DNA of 64,000 nucleotides from Marixanthomonas sp. SCSIO 43207 (GCF_019904255.1 NZ_CP063203.1:2304001-2368000), one strand, 5' to 3'; positions 10,101-18,129 are shown, counted from the first letter of the stretch. Notes: a model not told the origin generated them from the letters alone. A program made the numbers and translations.

Positions 10101-11238
10101 CTGGCGGAGTAGTTTCAGTATCTGTTATAGTTACACTAGCTGTATCGGTACAACCATTGGTATCGGTGATGGTTACTGTATAATTACCTGCACCCAATCC
10201 GGTTGCTGTTGCGTTAGTTCCGCCTGAAGGCGACCACGAATACGAGTATCCTGCTGTACCACCACTTACTGAAGCGGTAGCAGAACCATCTGTTGCACCC
10301 ACACAACTAGCGTTGGTAGATGAAGCTATTGATGCAGTTAATACAGGTGGTTGTGTGATGGTTACACTAAATATATTAGAACATCCATTAGAGTCTGTAG
10401 CTGTTACGGTATACGTACCGGCGCTTAATCCGGTAGCTGTTGCGTTTGAACCGCCTGAAGGTGACCAAGAATACGAATACCCTCCGCTACCGCCACTGGC
10501 AGAAGCTGTAGCAGAACCATCAGAACCTCCGTTACAAGATACATTGTTGTTTACACTTGCTGAAACGGTTAATACAGGTGGTTCCGTTATAGTTACACTA
10601 GCTGTATCGGTACAGCTATTTGCATCTGTTATGGTAACAGTATAATTACCAGCCGATAAATTGGTAATGGTATTGGTTGTCGAGTTTGTGTTTGAAGTGC
10701 TAGATCCGTTACTCCAACTATAAGTATAAGGCGCTGTACCGTTACTAGCAGTTACGGTTGCTGACCCTGTACTGTCTCCATTACAAGTCACATTGGTTTG
10801 ACTGCTAATAGCTGCTCCTAAATTACAAGGAGGTGGTGTACCAGTAACATTAACTGTTATACTCCAATTGGTTCCTGTAGAAAAGTCTGTAGAGACTAAT
10901 ACTTGATACGTGCCCGGGCTACTAGGTACAGGAGTTATATTTCCTCCCGGAAAGCTTGCCGAACCGTTTCCTACTTGAATAAAACCAGTAGCTCCTCCAC
11001 CGGTAGCAGAAGAAGATATACTAGTAATTGTCTGTCCAGTAGCCAATACTATTTGAAAACGGTCTTGAGAGTCGCTGGGCGTACTCACAGAACCGCTAAA
11101 ACCATTAGCTCCTAAGGTTAAGTTAAATGAAGGACCAGTTCCCGTATTGGGAAAATCGGAACCCTCATTTTGTGCCATGACTAGGCTAGATGAACATAAT
11201 AAAGCTATGAACATCCATACTTGGGTAATTTTTTTCAT
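7159..11238 (-). CDS. Large SprB/HYR repeat protein with type IX secretion signal
   Basis: A 1359-residue surface or secreted protein. In order: signal peptide (1-22), an N-terminal beta domain (about 27-135), three SprB repeats (about 143-373, each with C-x-G...GSATASVSGG and YSYSWS), then about nine HYR-like or HYR-related units (374-1270) with the recurring phrases DNCAI, FDCSN and TVTLTVTD, and a type IX C-terminal sorting domain (about 1281-1359, with LYPNPATNQVTL and Y-L-V-R). SprB repeats occur in the gliding adhesin of Flavobacterium; HYR repeats are Ig-like. The first HYR-type unit is split by a domain of about 165 residues (about 493-655). Repeats are also very similar in DNA, which permits recombination between them. 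Likely role: adhesion or surface structure. Confidence 0.92.
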   Translation of the reverse strand: MKKITQVWMFIALLCSSSLVMAQNEGSDFPNTGTGPSFNLTLGANGFSGSVSTPSDSQDRFQIVLATGQTITSISSSATGGGATGFIQVGNGSASFPGGNITPVPSSPGTYQVLVSTDFSTGTNWSITVNVTGTPPPCNLGAAISSQTNVTCNGDSTGSATVTASNGTAPYTYSWSNGSSTSNTNSTTNTITNLSAGNYTVTITDANSCTDTASVTITEPPVLTVSASVNNNVSCNGGSDGSATASASGGSGGYSYSWSPSGGSNATATGLSAGTYTVTATDSNGCSNIFSVTITQPPVLTASIASSTNASCVGATDGSATASVSGGTAGYSYSWSPSGGTNATATGLGAGNYTVTITDTNGCTDTASVTITDTETTPPVANCAAPFTVQLDASGQASITAADVNNGSTDNCAIASTSIDISTFDCSNLGANTVTLTVTDTSGNTDTCTTTVTVEDTIAPTLTCPADIMVSNDMGDCGAIVTYTAPIADDNCTTPPQAIDMSGPSSPFSGNARGYFFVAPEDFTITGLRVPTDQSNGGQNIQVMRFAAPPASWSNTSSYDELLYYTNLNPEPGFIPVNITIAAGDVIGILGTRGTGPDVNAYSSMNSITINGTSVPITRLGTQNPISSTQAPQGTFWQETNGSISKVVFEYQKNVLSVTQTAGLASGSAFPVGTTTNSFEVTDASGNTATCSFDVTVEDTEAPVANCVAPFTVQLDANGQASITAADVNDGSTDNCTIDTVSIDVTSFDCSNLGANTVTLTVTDDSGNTDTCTTTVTVEDTVDPIANCVAPFTIQLDANGQASITVADINDGSTDNCAIDTTSIDITDFDCSNIGANTVTLTVTDTSGNTSTCTTTVTVEDTIAPSITCNTDITVSTDPGDCYATVNFPNALATDNCATVTVTQTAGLPSGSQFPVGVSTIEFTAEDANGNTNTCSFDITVEDNEAPVAVCENITIQLDEFGFASITAADLDGGSTDACGVDTLAIDQDTFDCSNVGDNNVTLTVTDVNGNTATCTAVVTVEDVTAPEVFCQDITVQLDANGMVSITGMDVDGGSTDACGIASYDLDIDTFDCSNVGINTVELTVTDTSGNTATCMAMVTVEDTVAPDLVCTDFTLELGEDGTATLLPGDVITTNDDACGIDTTAVDITEFDCADIGTPVTVQVFVSDVNGNLSTCYAEVTVVDALAPVVSCPADQTVDPGVGNLFYTVPDYFALGEASATDNCTDTVTITSQDPAPGALISDGVYTVTLTAEDDNGNVGTCTFELTVESQLGVGTNESLTHVQLYPNPATNQVTLDNPSQRNLQQAVIYDITGRVVTTINLSGMGTQKTIDVSYLASATYLVRISSENGSITKQLSKE

Positions 11239-11353
11239 AATTGGGTTTTATAATTAGAATTTTGATTAGTGGCGGTAAAAGTAGGAGAATTCGTGTTAAC
11301 TTTCTATACGTAGTGTTACGTATTTATTTTGAATAACAGGGGGTTATAAATAA

Positions 11354-11384
11354 AATAGCCTGAAAGACTTTCTTTCAGGCTATT
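11354..11384. terminator. Strong hairpin upstream of the SprB/HYR gene
   Basis: A perfect 13-bp stem (AATAGCCTGAAAG with CTTTCAGGCTATT) with a 5-nt loop. It looks like a bidirectional terminator and would insulate the SprB/HYR gene from transcripts coming from the repeat region. The flanking A and T runs are short. Confidence 0.6.
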
Positions 11385-11561
11385 AACTTAAAAACTAGTA
11401 TTAACTAGTAAAATTAACTAGTAACTTACTATTCATTCAACAGTTTGGCTAAGATACGCAGCTTCTCGCTTATAATGCTACGTAATAGTACGTAATCTTT
11501 GTAAGATTGTTCTTAAAAAAATATCATCCTCTTTGTAGTTGGTTTAAATAGGAATAGATGC
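11385..11561. other. Gene-free stretch with three ACTAGTA direct repeats
   Basis: TTAACTAGTA occurs at 11401-11410 and 11414-11423, and a third ACTAGTA at 11394-11400. The rest shows no coding frame or promoter I can support. It separates the hairpin from the repeat array. Confidence 0.5.
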
Positions 11562-11596
11562 ATGTCCCCTTGAGAGTACCTTAGGGGTGTCCTCTT
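11562..11596. repeat. Truncated REP-like element
   Basis: The sequence CCCCTTGAGAGTACCTTAGG with flanking bases is a shortened version of the dispersed core found whole at 12786-12840 and inside each 236-bp unit. The ends CCCCT/AGGGG are inverted. It directly abuts the tandem array. Confidence 0.65.
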
Positions 11597-12392
11597 GATC
11601 AATGAACACCTAACCACCGTCACTTCGAGTGTTTTTAGGTGAAGCGATAGCGGTACCAAAAAATGTATCGAGAACGAATGTATGGAATAGGTTTCGATAC
11701 AAATTTGAATCCTGCTGTCGCGTCTTCAAATCCACTCAACCAGACGTTTTGTTTCATTTTTGAGTTTTTGAATTGTGCCTTTTGAGAGCTTTTGTTGAGT
11801 GTATCGAAGTAGGACCTTAAGCATTTTCTCTTGATCAATGGAGTACCTAACCACCGTCAGTTCGAGTGTTTTTTGGTGAAGCGATAGCGGAACCAAAAAA
11901 TGTATCGAGAACGAATGTATGCAACAGGTTTCGATACAAATTTGAATCCTGCTGTCGCATCTTCAAATCCACTCAACCAGACGTTTTGTTTCATTTTTGA
12001 GTTTTTGAAATGTGCCTTTTGAGAGCTTTTGTTGAGTGTATCGAAGTAGGACCTTAATGATTTTTCTTGATCAATATACACTTAACCACCGTCAGTTCGA
12101 GTGTTTTCGGTGAAGCGATAGCGGTACCAAAAAATGTATCGAGAACCAATGTATGCAACAGGTTTCGATACAAATTTGAATCCTGCTGTCGCGTCTTCAA
12201 ATCCACTCAACCAGACGTTTTGTTTCATTTTTGAGTTTTTGAAATGTGCCTTTTGAGAGCTTGTGTTGAGTGTATCGAAGTAGGACCTTAAGCATTTTCT
12301 CTTGATCAATAGAGTACCTAACCACCGTCAGTTCGAGTGTTTTTTGGTGAAGCGATAGCGGAACCAAAAAATGTATCGAGAACGATTGTATG
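11597..12392. repeat. 236-bp tandem repeat array (3.4 copies)
   Basis: Copies span 11597-11832 (236 bp), 11833-12068 (236 bp), 12069-12303 (235 bp) and a partial copy 12304-12392; they differ at only a few positions. Each unit starts with GATCAAT. It contains an inverted pair around GGTGAAGCGATAGCGG(A/T)ACC (arms ending GTTCGA and TCGAGAAC), a second inverted pair ATTTGAA/TTCAAAT, and the REP-like core from CCTTTTGAGAG to GGACCTTAA. Short minus-strand open frames through the array repeat with it and have no start-site or codon support, so it is treated as non-coding. Structured non-coding DNA or RNA is the likely nature; function unknown. Confidence 0.9.
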
Positions 12393-12413
12393 GGAGATGT
12401 ACAGCGCAGCATT

Positions 12414-12764
12414 AGATTCCTCAGTCGTACCTCTTTCGGAATGACAGTTTGTTTGTCATTCTGAACGCAGCGCAGCGAAGGGAAGAATCTTTTGAGTAGT
12501 TAGTAGTGAAAAATGTTTATAATAATCTAACCTACTAACAATCTAATATCTAACAATCCAAGTAAAGATTCCTCAGTCGTACCTCCTTCGGAATGACAGT
12601 TTGTTTGTCATTCTGAACGCAGCGCAACGAAGGGAAGAATCTTTTGAGTAGTGAGTAGTGAGTAGTGAAAAATGTTTATAATACTCTAACCTACTAACAA
12701 TCTAATATCTAACAATCCAAGTAAAGATTCCTCAGTCGTACCTCCTTCGGAATGACAGTTTGTT
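12414..12764. repeat. 152/159-bp palindromic repeat (2.3 copies)
   Basis: Units begin with AGATTCCTCAGTCGTACCT at 12414, 12566 and 12725 (the last is cut at about 12764). Each full unit is an imperfect palindrome: AGATTCCTC...GGAATGACA pairs with TGTCATTCTGA...AAGAATCT. The second unit is 7 bp longer because the microsatellite AGTAGTG is repeated once more. Elements with this TGTCATTCTGA core are widespread in Bacteroidota genomes; I know of no assigned function. Confidence 0.85.
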
Positions 12765-12778
12765 AGAAGGGTTGATAC

Positions 12779-12840
12779 ACCCCCCGAAGCCCCCTTTTGA
12801 GGTGCTGTGCTGAGCTCGCCTAAGTAGGACTTTAGGGGTG
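12779..12840. repeat. REP-like element, full core
   Basis: Bounded by the inverted ends CACCCC and GGGGTG, with the core CTTTTGAGGTGCTGTGCTGA and AAGTAGGACTTTAGGGG. It matches the 3' part of each 236-bp unit and a diverged copy at 24.8 kb. Such elements are dispersed between genes in this group. The remaining bases to 12972 show nothing I can name. Confidence 0.75.
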
Positions 12841-12972
12841 TTAAAGCGTACTATAATAATTTCAATTTAAGAAGCAATGACAAGCATACATAATGCTACT
12901 AGATTACCGTATAAAGAGAGCTAACGGTTTTATATAAAAGGGGAATTATAAACGATAAAAGAGCAAAAAACA

Positions 12973-13215
12973 TTAGTTGTTTTCTACAGGGGCCGCTTGT
13001 AAACCTTTGCTGCCTTTGGCCAGTAACAGCGGTACAATCACTTCTTGTACATAATAGCTGTTAACGCCCATCTCAAAATGGGGCAGGAGCTTTTGCTTAC
13101 GCCACCGGTACACGGTAGATAGACTTACTTTAAAGAGCTTGGCAATGTCGTGATCGGTTAGCAATGTGACTCCTTTGGGCATAGGTGTTTCTTGCTGGTC
13201 TTTTGGGTTGTTCAT
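12973..13215 (-). CDS. Small helix-turn-helix protein (MerR/excisionase-type fold)
   Basis: An 80-residue protein with one helix-turn-helix, LLTDHDIAKLFKVSLSTVYRW (residues about 18-38) followed by RKQKLLPHFEMG, typical of the HTH_17/excisionase-like group in which a wing follows the recognition helix. These act as small DNA-binding regulators or as recombination directionality factors. No integrase lies nearby, so a regulator is more likely, though it sits next to the repeat array. GC content looks higher than in the genes to its right. Confidence 0.75.
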   Translation of the reverse strand: MNNPKDQQETPMPKGVTLLTDHDIAKLFKVSLSTVYRWRKQKLLPHFEMGVNSYYVQEVIVPLLLAKGSKGLQAAPVENN

Positions 13216-13321
13216 AATACATAAGGTTAAGGGTTATGAGTGGTAAAGTATAAAAAAATGCAATACCATCAAAAAAAACTTCATTTTTTTACGAAATTAA
13301 CGGTTATTTAAAAATAACGTA

Positions 13322-13329
13322 TATATTTG
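13322..13329 (+). promoter_or_regulatory. Candidate -7 box before the DUF4919 gene
   Basis: TATATTTG matches TAnnTTTG exactly, 139 bases before the DUF4919 start. No -33 element is visible and the leader would be long, so support is moderate. Confidence 0.35.
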
Positions 13330-13468
13330 TTAGGTCCATTAACAACTCCCCAGTTATTATAGTGAGAATAATTATTTGCCTGTGCCTTTTGGTAGGGGTA
13401 AATTGATTTAAAAATAATATAGGTATAAACGCTATTGGGTTTATACAATTATTGCACAGCATAAATAA

Positions 13469-14158
13469 ATGATAATGAAAAAAATATATTTAATAGTATT
13501 CATCTTTGTTAGTTCTTTATCCTATTCACAAGATTGGTATTTTGAAAAACCTAATTACACAGTAATTAAAAAAAATATTAAAAAGAAAAAATCTAATCTC
13601 TTTTATGAATCTTTGATGAATAAATTTCAAAATGCCGATTCAACAATGACTTTGGAGGAAAAAAGGCATTTATATTACGGTTATATATATGATGAAAATT
13701 ATTCGCCTTATTCACGATCTGATTTTGGAGACAGTTTAAGAGTTGTCTTACAAAAAGAAAAATTAGATAGTTTAGATTTAATTAGAGTGGTCGATTTTAC
13801 AGATAAAATGCTATTAGACAACCCTTTTGATTTGAATGCAATCAATTATCAATTATATTCATTAGAACAAATTGGAGATAAAATCACTTTCAATAAAAAA
13901 GTTACCCAATTAAGAATTATTGTTGATGCGTTAATGAGTTCAGGTAATGGGAAAAGTAAAAAGGAAGCATTTTATGTGATTTATACCTCACATGAATATA
14001 ACTTGTTGAATATTCTTGGTTTTCAATTTGGTGGTTCTCAAAGCTTAATTGAACATTATGATTATTTGACTCTTGCTGAAAATGAGGCAGAATTAGAAGG
14101 TTTGTATTTTGATGTAAGCCCTTGTCTGAATTCAATGTCTAAAATGTTTAAAGAATAA
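13469..14158 (+). CDS. DUF4919 family secreted protein
   Basis: A 229-residue protein with a signal peptide (1-21, ending SLSYSQ). It matches DUF4919: the N-terminal phrase DWYFEKPNY, then MTLEEKRHLYYGYIYDENYSPYS near 70-92, a TPR-like middle, and a C-terminal phrase SKKEAFYVIYTSHEYNLLNILGF. The family is common in Bacteroidota and its function is unknown. An alternative start two codons in (13475) gives MKKIYL, also typical. Its DNA is notably AT-rich. The gene stands alone with cassette-like sequence on its right. Confidence 0.8.
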   Translation: MIMKKIYLIVFIFVSSLSYSQDWYFEKPNYTVIKKNIKKKKSNLFYESLMNKFQNADSTMTLEEKRHLYYGYIYDENYSPYSRSDFGDSLRVVLQKEKLDSLDLIRVVDFTDKMLLDNPFDLNAINYQLYSLEQIGDKITFNKKVTQLRIIVDALMSSGNGKSKKEAFYVIYTSHEYNLLNILGFQFGGSQSLIEHYDYLTLAENEAELEGLYFDVSPCLNSMSKMFKE

Positions 14159-14303
14159 AATGCTGTACAAGAATGGCCATAAGTGATTGCTTGTTCTCGT
14201 CTACTTCTGAAAATCCGCAAGGATTTTCAGTTTGGTGTGTACTTCCAAAGTTAACCGTTAAACCAAGAAACTACTAATAACAGATACCGTTAGACTTAAT
14301 TCA
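14154..14303. repeat. Cassette-edge-like element with GCAA-loop hairpin
   Basis: Between the DUF4919 stop and the next start is a structured, non-coding stretch. It includes a perfect 9-bp hairpin TGAAAATCC-GCAA-GGATTTTCA at 14208-14229 and ends in ACCGTTAGACTTAATT, whose GTTAGAC (14289-14295) fits the integron R'' consensus GTTRRRY. Similar sequence ends the next gene. Sequences of this style recur around single genes in Bacteroidota genomes. Recombination activity is inferred only. Confidence 0.4.
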
Positions 14304-14311
14304 AACAACAT

Positions 14312-15538
14312 ATGAATATAAATTTACAAACTTTAAAAGAAAACAATCCAAAAATTAAATTTATTGAATATGATGATTCTACGAAATTAATAAACCCTTG
14401 GAATGATAACTCTGTATCCTTTTCTTTTAAAAAAGGACAAAAACTTACATTAATAAAAAATATAGTATTTCCTGAACAGTTAGTTGCTATCTTGGATAAC
14501 TCCAAAAATCGACTCGAATTTATATACGGACCCATTAAAAATGATAGTACTTTAAAAACTAGAAAATTTAATTTTGCTTATAATGGAATTGTATTTAATT
14601 GTTTTTTTAAAGAAGCTTCATCTTCTCTCAAACTTTTAGCAAAATCATTTAAAGAAAATTTACCAGAAAGTGAAACCGATTACCGACAACTTAGATTGCA
14701 TAGAAGTTTATTAATAGATGACTATTATAAAAACCTATTTGAGGATGTTTTTATAGCAAGTTTTTATGTTAAAGGGGATTTTAAAAAAATTGATTATGAT
14801 TTAATTGGCTTATGTAAATCCCTAAATTTTTATATGTCATATTTTGATAGAAATACTCCAAAAATTTTGATTCTTGCAAAATCAAGAAATGAAGAATCAT
14901 ATAAAAATCCGTGCTTTAACGAGCTTTTTGATACGTTTCCAAAAAAAATAAATGCAACAAAAATTGATTCTACACTACTTGATACTTTTATGGTAGCAAA
15001 TCAAACCGAAAACGTACGCTTAAAATTTATTTTTTATTTTCAAGTGCTTGAATATGCTTCTTATTATTACTTAGATAAAAGAATACAAAGCAAAATTTTA
15101 AAAACTCTAAACGACCCAGAAATATTTGATAAGCCTGAATATTTTTCAAAATCATTGATTGAAGAAATGAAAGACCATTTTTCTCAAAGAGATGATTCAC
15201 TTAAACTAGAAAAGACTATCACGGAAATAATATCAATCGATGATATTAAAAATGAAATTGAGGCTAATAAAGAGTTTTTTTCAAAAGACTTAGAATTTGA
15301 AGGAGGACTTAAAATCAAGAGGATTTTAAGTGGAGATAATGCAATTTAAAATTTAAAAGATGGGGATTTAATATTAATAAAGAATAATATTGAAAAAATA
15401 AGAAATGTATTAGTTCATTTGCGAGAATCAAGAGAAAATAAAGTTATTTTACCTTCTCAAAAAAACAATAATAAATTATTACCCTATCTTTATTTAATAA
15501 GAAGAATTGCTGAAAAAGTAGCCATTAACTACACATAA
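14312..15538 (+). pseudogene. HEPN-type protein gene interrupted by an in-frame stop
   Basis: The frame opens at 14312, reaches a TAA at 15347-15349 after 345 codons, then continues in the same frame for 62 more codons to a second TAA at 15536-15538. The downstream part includes IEKIRNVLVHLRESRENKVI and LYLIRRIAEKVAINYT. RNVLVH fits the R-(N/D/H)-x3-H motif of HEPN ribonuclease or scaffold domains, so the stop separates the body (helical in its last 100 residues) from the helix carrying the signature motif. An intact product would be about 408 residues. HEPN proteins are often toxins or defence effectors. Either the gene is inactivated, or the stop is read through or is a sequencing error. 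Confidence 0.7.
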
Positions 15539-15692
15539 AATGCCTGCTTAACAATACATAACCGAAAATACGGCGGCTTCGAGTATATTTGAGTTCACTA
15601 GAATTGATAGTATACTTGCTAATTAGAAAAACCCAAACCAAAAGGGAAAATAACTGTTATTGATTAAAAACAATAATTAAAAACAAAATAGT
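15534..15692. other. Cassette-edge-like sequence after the HEPN gene
   Basis: Directly after the second stop is CATAAAATGCCTGCTTAACA, in which GCTTAAC (15546-15552) fits the integron R' consensus RYYYAAC, followed by ACCGAAAATACGGCGG. The matching right half expected of an attC site is not evident, so the site looks truncated or is only a look-alike. Confidence 0.35.
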
Positions 15693-15791
15693 ATAAAACT
15701 ACTTACAGTAGGCCAGGTGGTAGGTATATTGATACTGGTTATTGTTATAGTAAAAAACGTATTGCATAAAGAGGCTGCACAGTCTTCTTAA
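15693..15791 (+). pseudogene. Possible relic of a small membrane peptide gene
   Basis: An open frame of 32 codons encodes one clear transmembrane helix (VGILILVIVIVKNV) and a charged tail. There is no ATG, GTG or TTG in a suitable place: the expected start is ATA at 15693. It may be a decayed gene or a chance frame. Confidence 0.2.
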
Positions 15792-15831
15792 ATGGTATAA
15801 GCACTAACCCATACAGAAAAACTGGTTTTGT

Positions 15832-16347
15832 ATGAAAGAAAACAGAGAAGATATAGAACAGCAGTATAGAGAATGGTTTCCGGCTGTGGCACATGTAGAA
15901 TTTTTTGATAACAAGGAGTTTGAACGGGTGATTGCTCTAAAGAACACAGAAGATGGGGCGGAACGTAAACTACCTGAATATAGCGTCCATACGTATTATG
16001 ATTGTACCGAAACCCAACGCACTTATTTTATAGAAGATCTTAATAACGTACTGGAGGAAGTATTCTTTTTTTCGGTATATGAGATTTGTCCCTATACCTA
16101 TGTGATGGTAGATATACAGTACCTAGTAGAAGTGTTTATGTCATTTGTAGAAGATTTTGGAATGCTGAGCATGACACTGTATAGCGTTGATGGGAAAACT
16201 AAAGTAGCGATTCAAAAATATTTGGATAATGTACCTATTGATGGTAATTATGATAACTTTGAGTTTGATTGCAAGGTAAGTTGGTACGGTTATGAAGCTG
16301 TTACCAATTATCTGAATAGATGGGGCAATGGGGCTGTGGGAGCGTGA
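15832..16347 (+). CDS. Hypothetical protein
   Basis: A 171-residue acidic, soluble protein without a signal peptide. It is rich in aromatic residues (for example EEVFFFSVYEICPYTYVMV near 76-94). I do not recognise a family. Single small acidic proteins of this size in accessory zones are sometimes immunity proteins, but no toxin partner is next to it, so no function is proposed. Confidence 0.6.
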   Translation: MKENREDIEQQYREWFPAVAHVEFFDNKEFERVIALKNTEDGAERKLPEYSVHTYYDCTETQRTYFIEDLNNVLEEVFFFSVYEICPYTYVMVDIQYLVEVFMSFVEDFGMLSMTLYSVDGKTKVAIQKYLDNVPIDGNYDNFEFDCKVSWYGYEAVTNYLNRWGNGAVGA

Positions 16348-16473
16348 AGTGTTACATGAACTAATAACTAGTTGTATAGTATATGCTAGTGTTGGGGTTA
16401 CTTGTAAAACCAAGTGCCAATCCACGCAACTACTCATAGCCGAACACGTTTAATGGTACTAAATAAACTCAAT

Positions 16474-16965
16474 ATGAACTACTTTATTTACATACTTATT
16501 TTTTTGACTACTTCAACTAGTTCTATCGCGCAGGAACAAATTGATGCTAGTGTAAAATCTATTAACGGAATTATCGATGAATTACTTGATCAAATAACCA
16601 TTGAAAAGGGCGAAAAAATGGATACTACAGCCGTTAGAAATTTATTTCACCCATCAGCTATATTTACAGTTGCTAATTCAATAAAAGCTGAAACGGTGTC
16701 ACTTGATGATTTTCTCACGCTCCTGAAAGACCCTTACTATGAACAAGGATACCTTGAAGAAGAGATTCATAAAGTTGTTGATGAATTTAATGGAATTGCT
16801 CAAGTATTCCAGACTTTTTATGGCAAGGACTCTGAGGGAGTTGAAGAAAAGGGAATAAATAGCTACCAATTAACGTATTATGATGGGCGATGGTGGATAG
16901 TCAGTCTCTTATGGACCATGGAATCTAAAAGTGTCAAAATACCTGCAAAATATGGAGGAGAATAA
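16474..16965 (+). CDS. Secreted NTF2-like/SnoaL-like protein
   Basis: The chosen start gives a 163-residue protein beginning MNYFIYILIFLTTSTSSIAQ, a clean signal peptide; the open frame extends 20 codons further upstream without a plausible leader. The mature domain looks like a small alpha+beta cone fold (NTF2-like): a helix with DTTAVRNLFHPSAIFTV, then a beta sheet ending in YQLTYYDGRWWIVSLLWT. Such proteins bind or modify small ligands, but no catalytic set is clear here. Monocistronic. Confidence 0.6.
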   Translation: MNYFIYILIFLTTSTSSIAQEQIDASVKSINGIIDELLDQITIEKGEKMDTTAVRNLFHPSAIFTVANSIKAETVSLDDFLTLLKDPYYEQGYLEEEIHKVVDEFNGIAQVFQTFYGKDSEGVEEKGINSYQLTYYDGRWWIVSLLWTMESKSVKIPAKYGGE

Positions 16966-17162
16966 CTAAAATATTGTCTAAAAAAGAGTGTATATAAGCA
17001 AAAACCATTATACCACTAGGTAACATATTGCTTTCTATAAAGCGTGGGAACAAGTAAGGGGTTTACTACCAGGGATATAAATGGGTAATTTTAACTATCT
17101 TAGTTTTCAATTAATGAGCAATTGATTGTTATACAGTTTGTTGTGTGTCATGGTCTAAAGTA

Positions 17163-17921
17163 ATGAAAAAAACCAATTGTATTAACTGTGGAACTGATTT
17201 TGAAGGAAGCTTTTGTTTCAATTGCGGTCAAATATATTCGGCTAACAAACGATTGGCATTTTCAACTATTGTAAGAGACTTCTTTGATAATACCTTCAAT
17301 ATTCACAAAGGTTTTTTTTTCACCTTTTGGAAATTAATTGTCAAACCAAGCGACGTTGCTAGATCGTATATTCAAGGAAAACGTAAAACATATACCAATC
17401 CAACACGGTATTTGGTAATCGCATTGGCTGCATTAGCTACTATGCAGTACTGGACTCATATGAATGAAGTTATACACAGTGATAACTTTGAAGGGTATCC
17501 CTTTTTGTCAAAAGAACTCAACAATTCTGCTCGGCAATGGGACTTGAGACTATTAACCGACTGGACCTTACTGGGTAATCTAATAGAAGCATTGGTTTTT
17601 CCGTTGGGCTTTTATTGGTTATTTAAAAAATTAAAGTTCAACTTTTCTGAATTACTGGTCTTGAGTTTTTATCTGATTTCAAATTCTATATTTATTACCA
17701 TCCTATTTGTTGGGTTTCCAGAATTTATAACACAGTATCATACGCCCACATTTTTTGTTGTGGGTATCATTATAGCCTATTATATGTATGCATTACTTAC
17801 CTTCTTTAAAGAAGTTGCTGTACTGAAAAGAATACTCTTTATACTACTAGGAATTGGTGTCTTTTTTATAATTCGGTTTTTGTTAATACCTATTATACTT
17901 GCTATTCTATTTCCGCTATAA
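17163..17921 (+). CDS. DUF3667 membrane protein with zinc ribbon
   Basis: From the chosen start, 252 residues. It begins with a zinc-ribbon of two CxxC pairs (CINC and CFNC at about 5-8 and 18-21), then TIVRDFFDNTFNIHKG and a WKLIVKPSDVARSYIQGKRK segment before about five transmembrane helices. This order is typical of DUF3667, a Bacteroidota membrane family of unknown function. The frame extends six codons upstream (17145), but MKKTNCINCG is the usual beginning. Confidence 0.8.
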   Translation: MKKTNCINCGTDFEGSFCFNCGQIYSANKRLAFSTIVRDFFDNTFNIHKGFFFTFWKLIVKPSDVARSYIQGKRKTYTNPTRYLVIALAALATMQYWTHMNEVIHSDNFEGYPFLSKELNNSARQWDLRLLTDWTLLGNLIEALVFPLGFYWLFKKLKFNFSELLVLSFYLISNSIFITILFVGFPEFITQYHTPTFFVVGIIIAYYMYALLTFFKEVAVLKRILFILLGIGVFFIIRFLLIPIILAILFPL

Positions 17922-18129
17922 AGTATCTACTGAGTATAATTAACAGAGTATATAACAAGAATGGAGTAAAAATACCAAACTAAGAAGGAAGATGGTTGTT
18001 TACTGATAAGTTGCTTCATCGAGTTTTAATTCGTACTCATTAAACCTTGATCTTAACAGAAAAATAGTAACTTTATTCCTGTAACTAACGGTTATGGAGA
18101 CCGTTATGGCCAACTAAAATATCTTATAG

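Noticed and set aside
7596-11115. Several plus-strand open frames inside the SprB/HYR gene
   Set aside because: They are antisense shadows of repeated Thr/Val-rich coding sequence and repeat with it.
11635-12412. Four similar minus-strand open frames of 67-75 codons
   Set aside because: They repeat in step with the 236-bp non-coding unit, contain inverted repeats and the REP-like core, and no Bacteroidota protein of this kind is known to me.
11597-12764. CRISPR array
   Set aside because: Repeats are 150-236 bp in direct tandem with no unique spacers of regular length, and no cas genes are near.
12973-13215. Excisionase of a prophage or integrative element
   Set aside because: Only the fold fits; there is no integrase, phage gene or att repeat near it.
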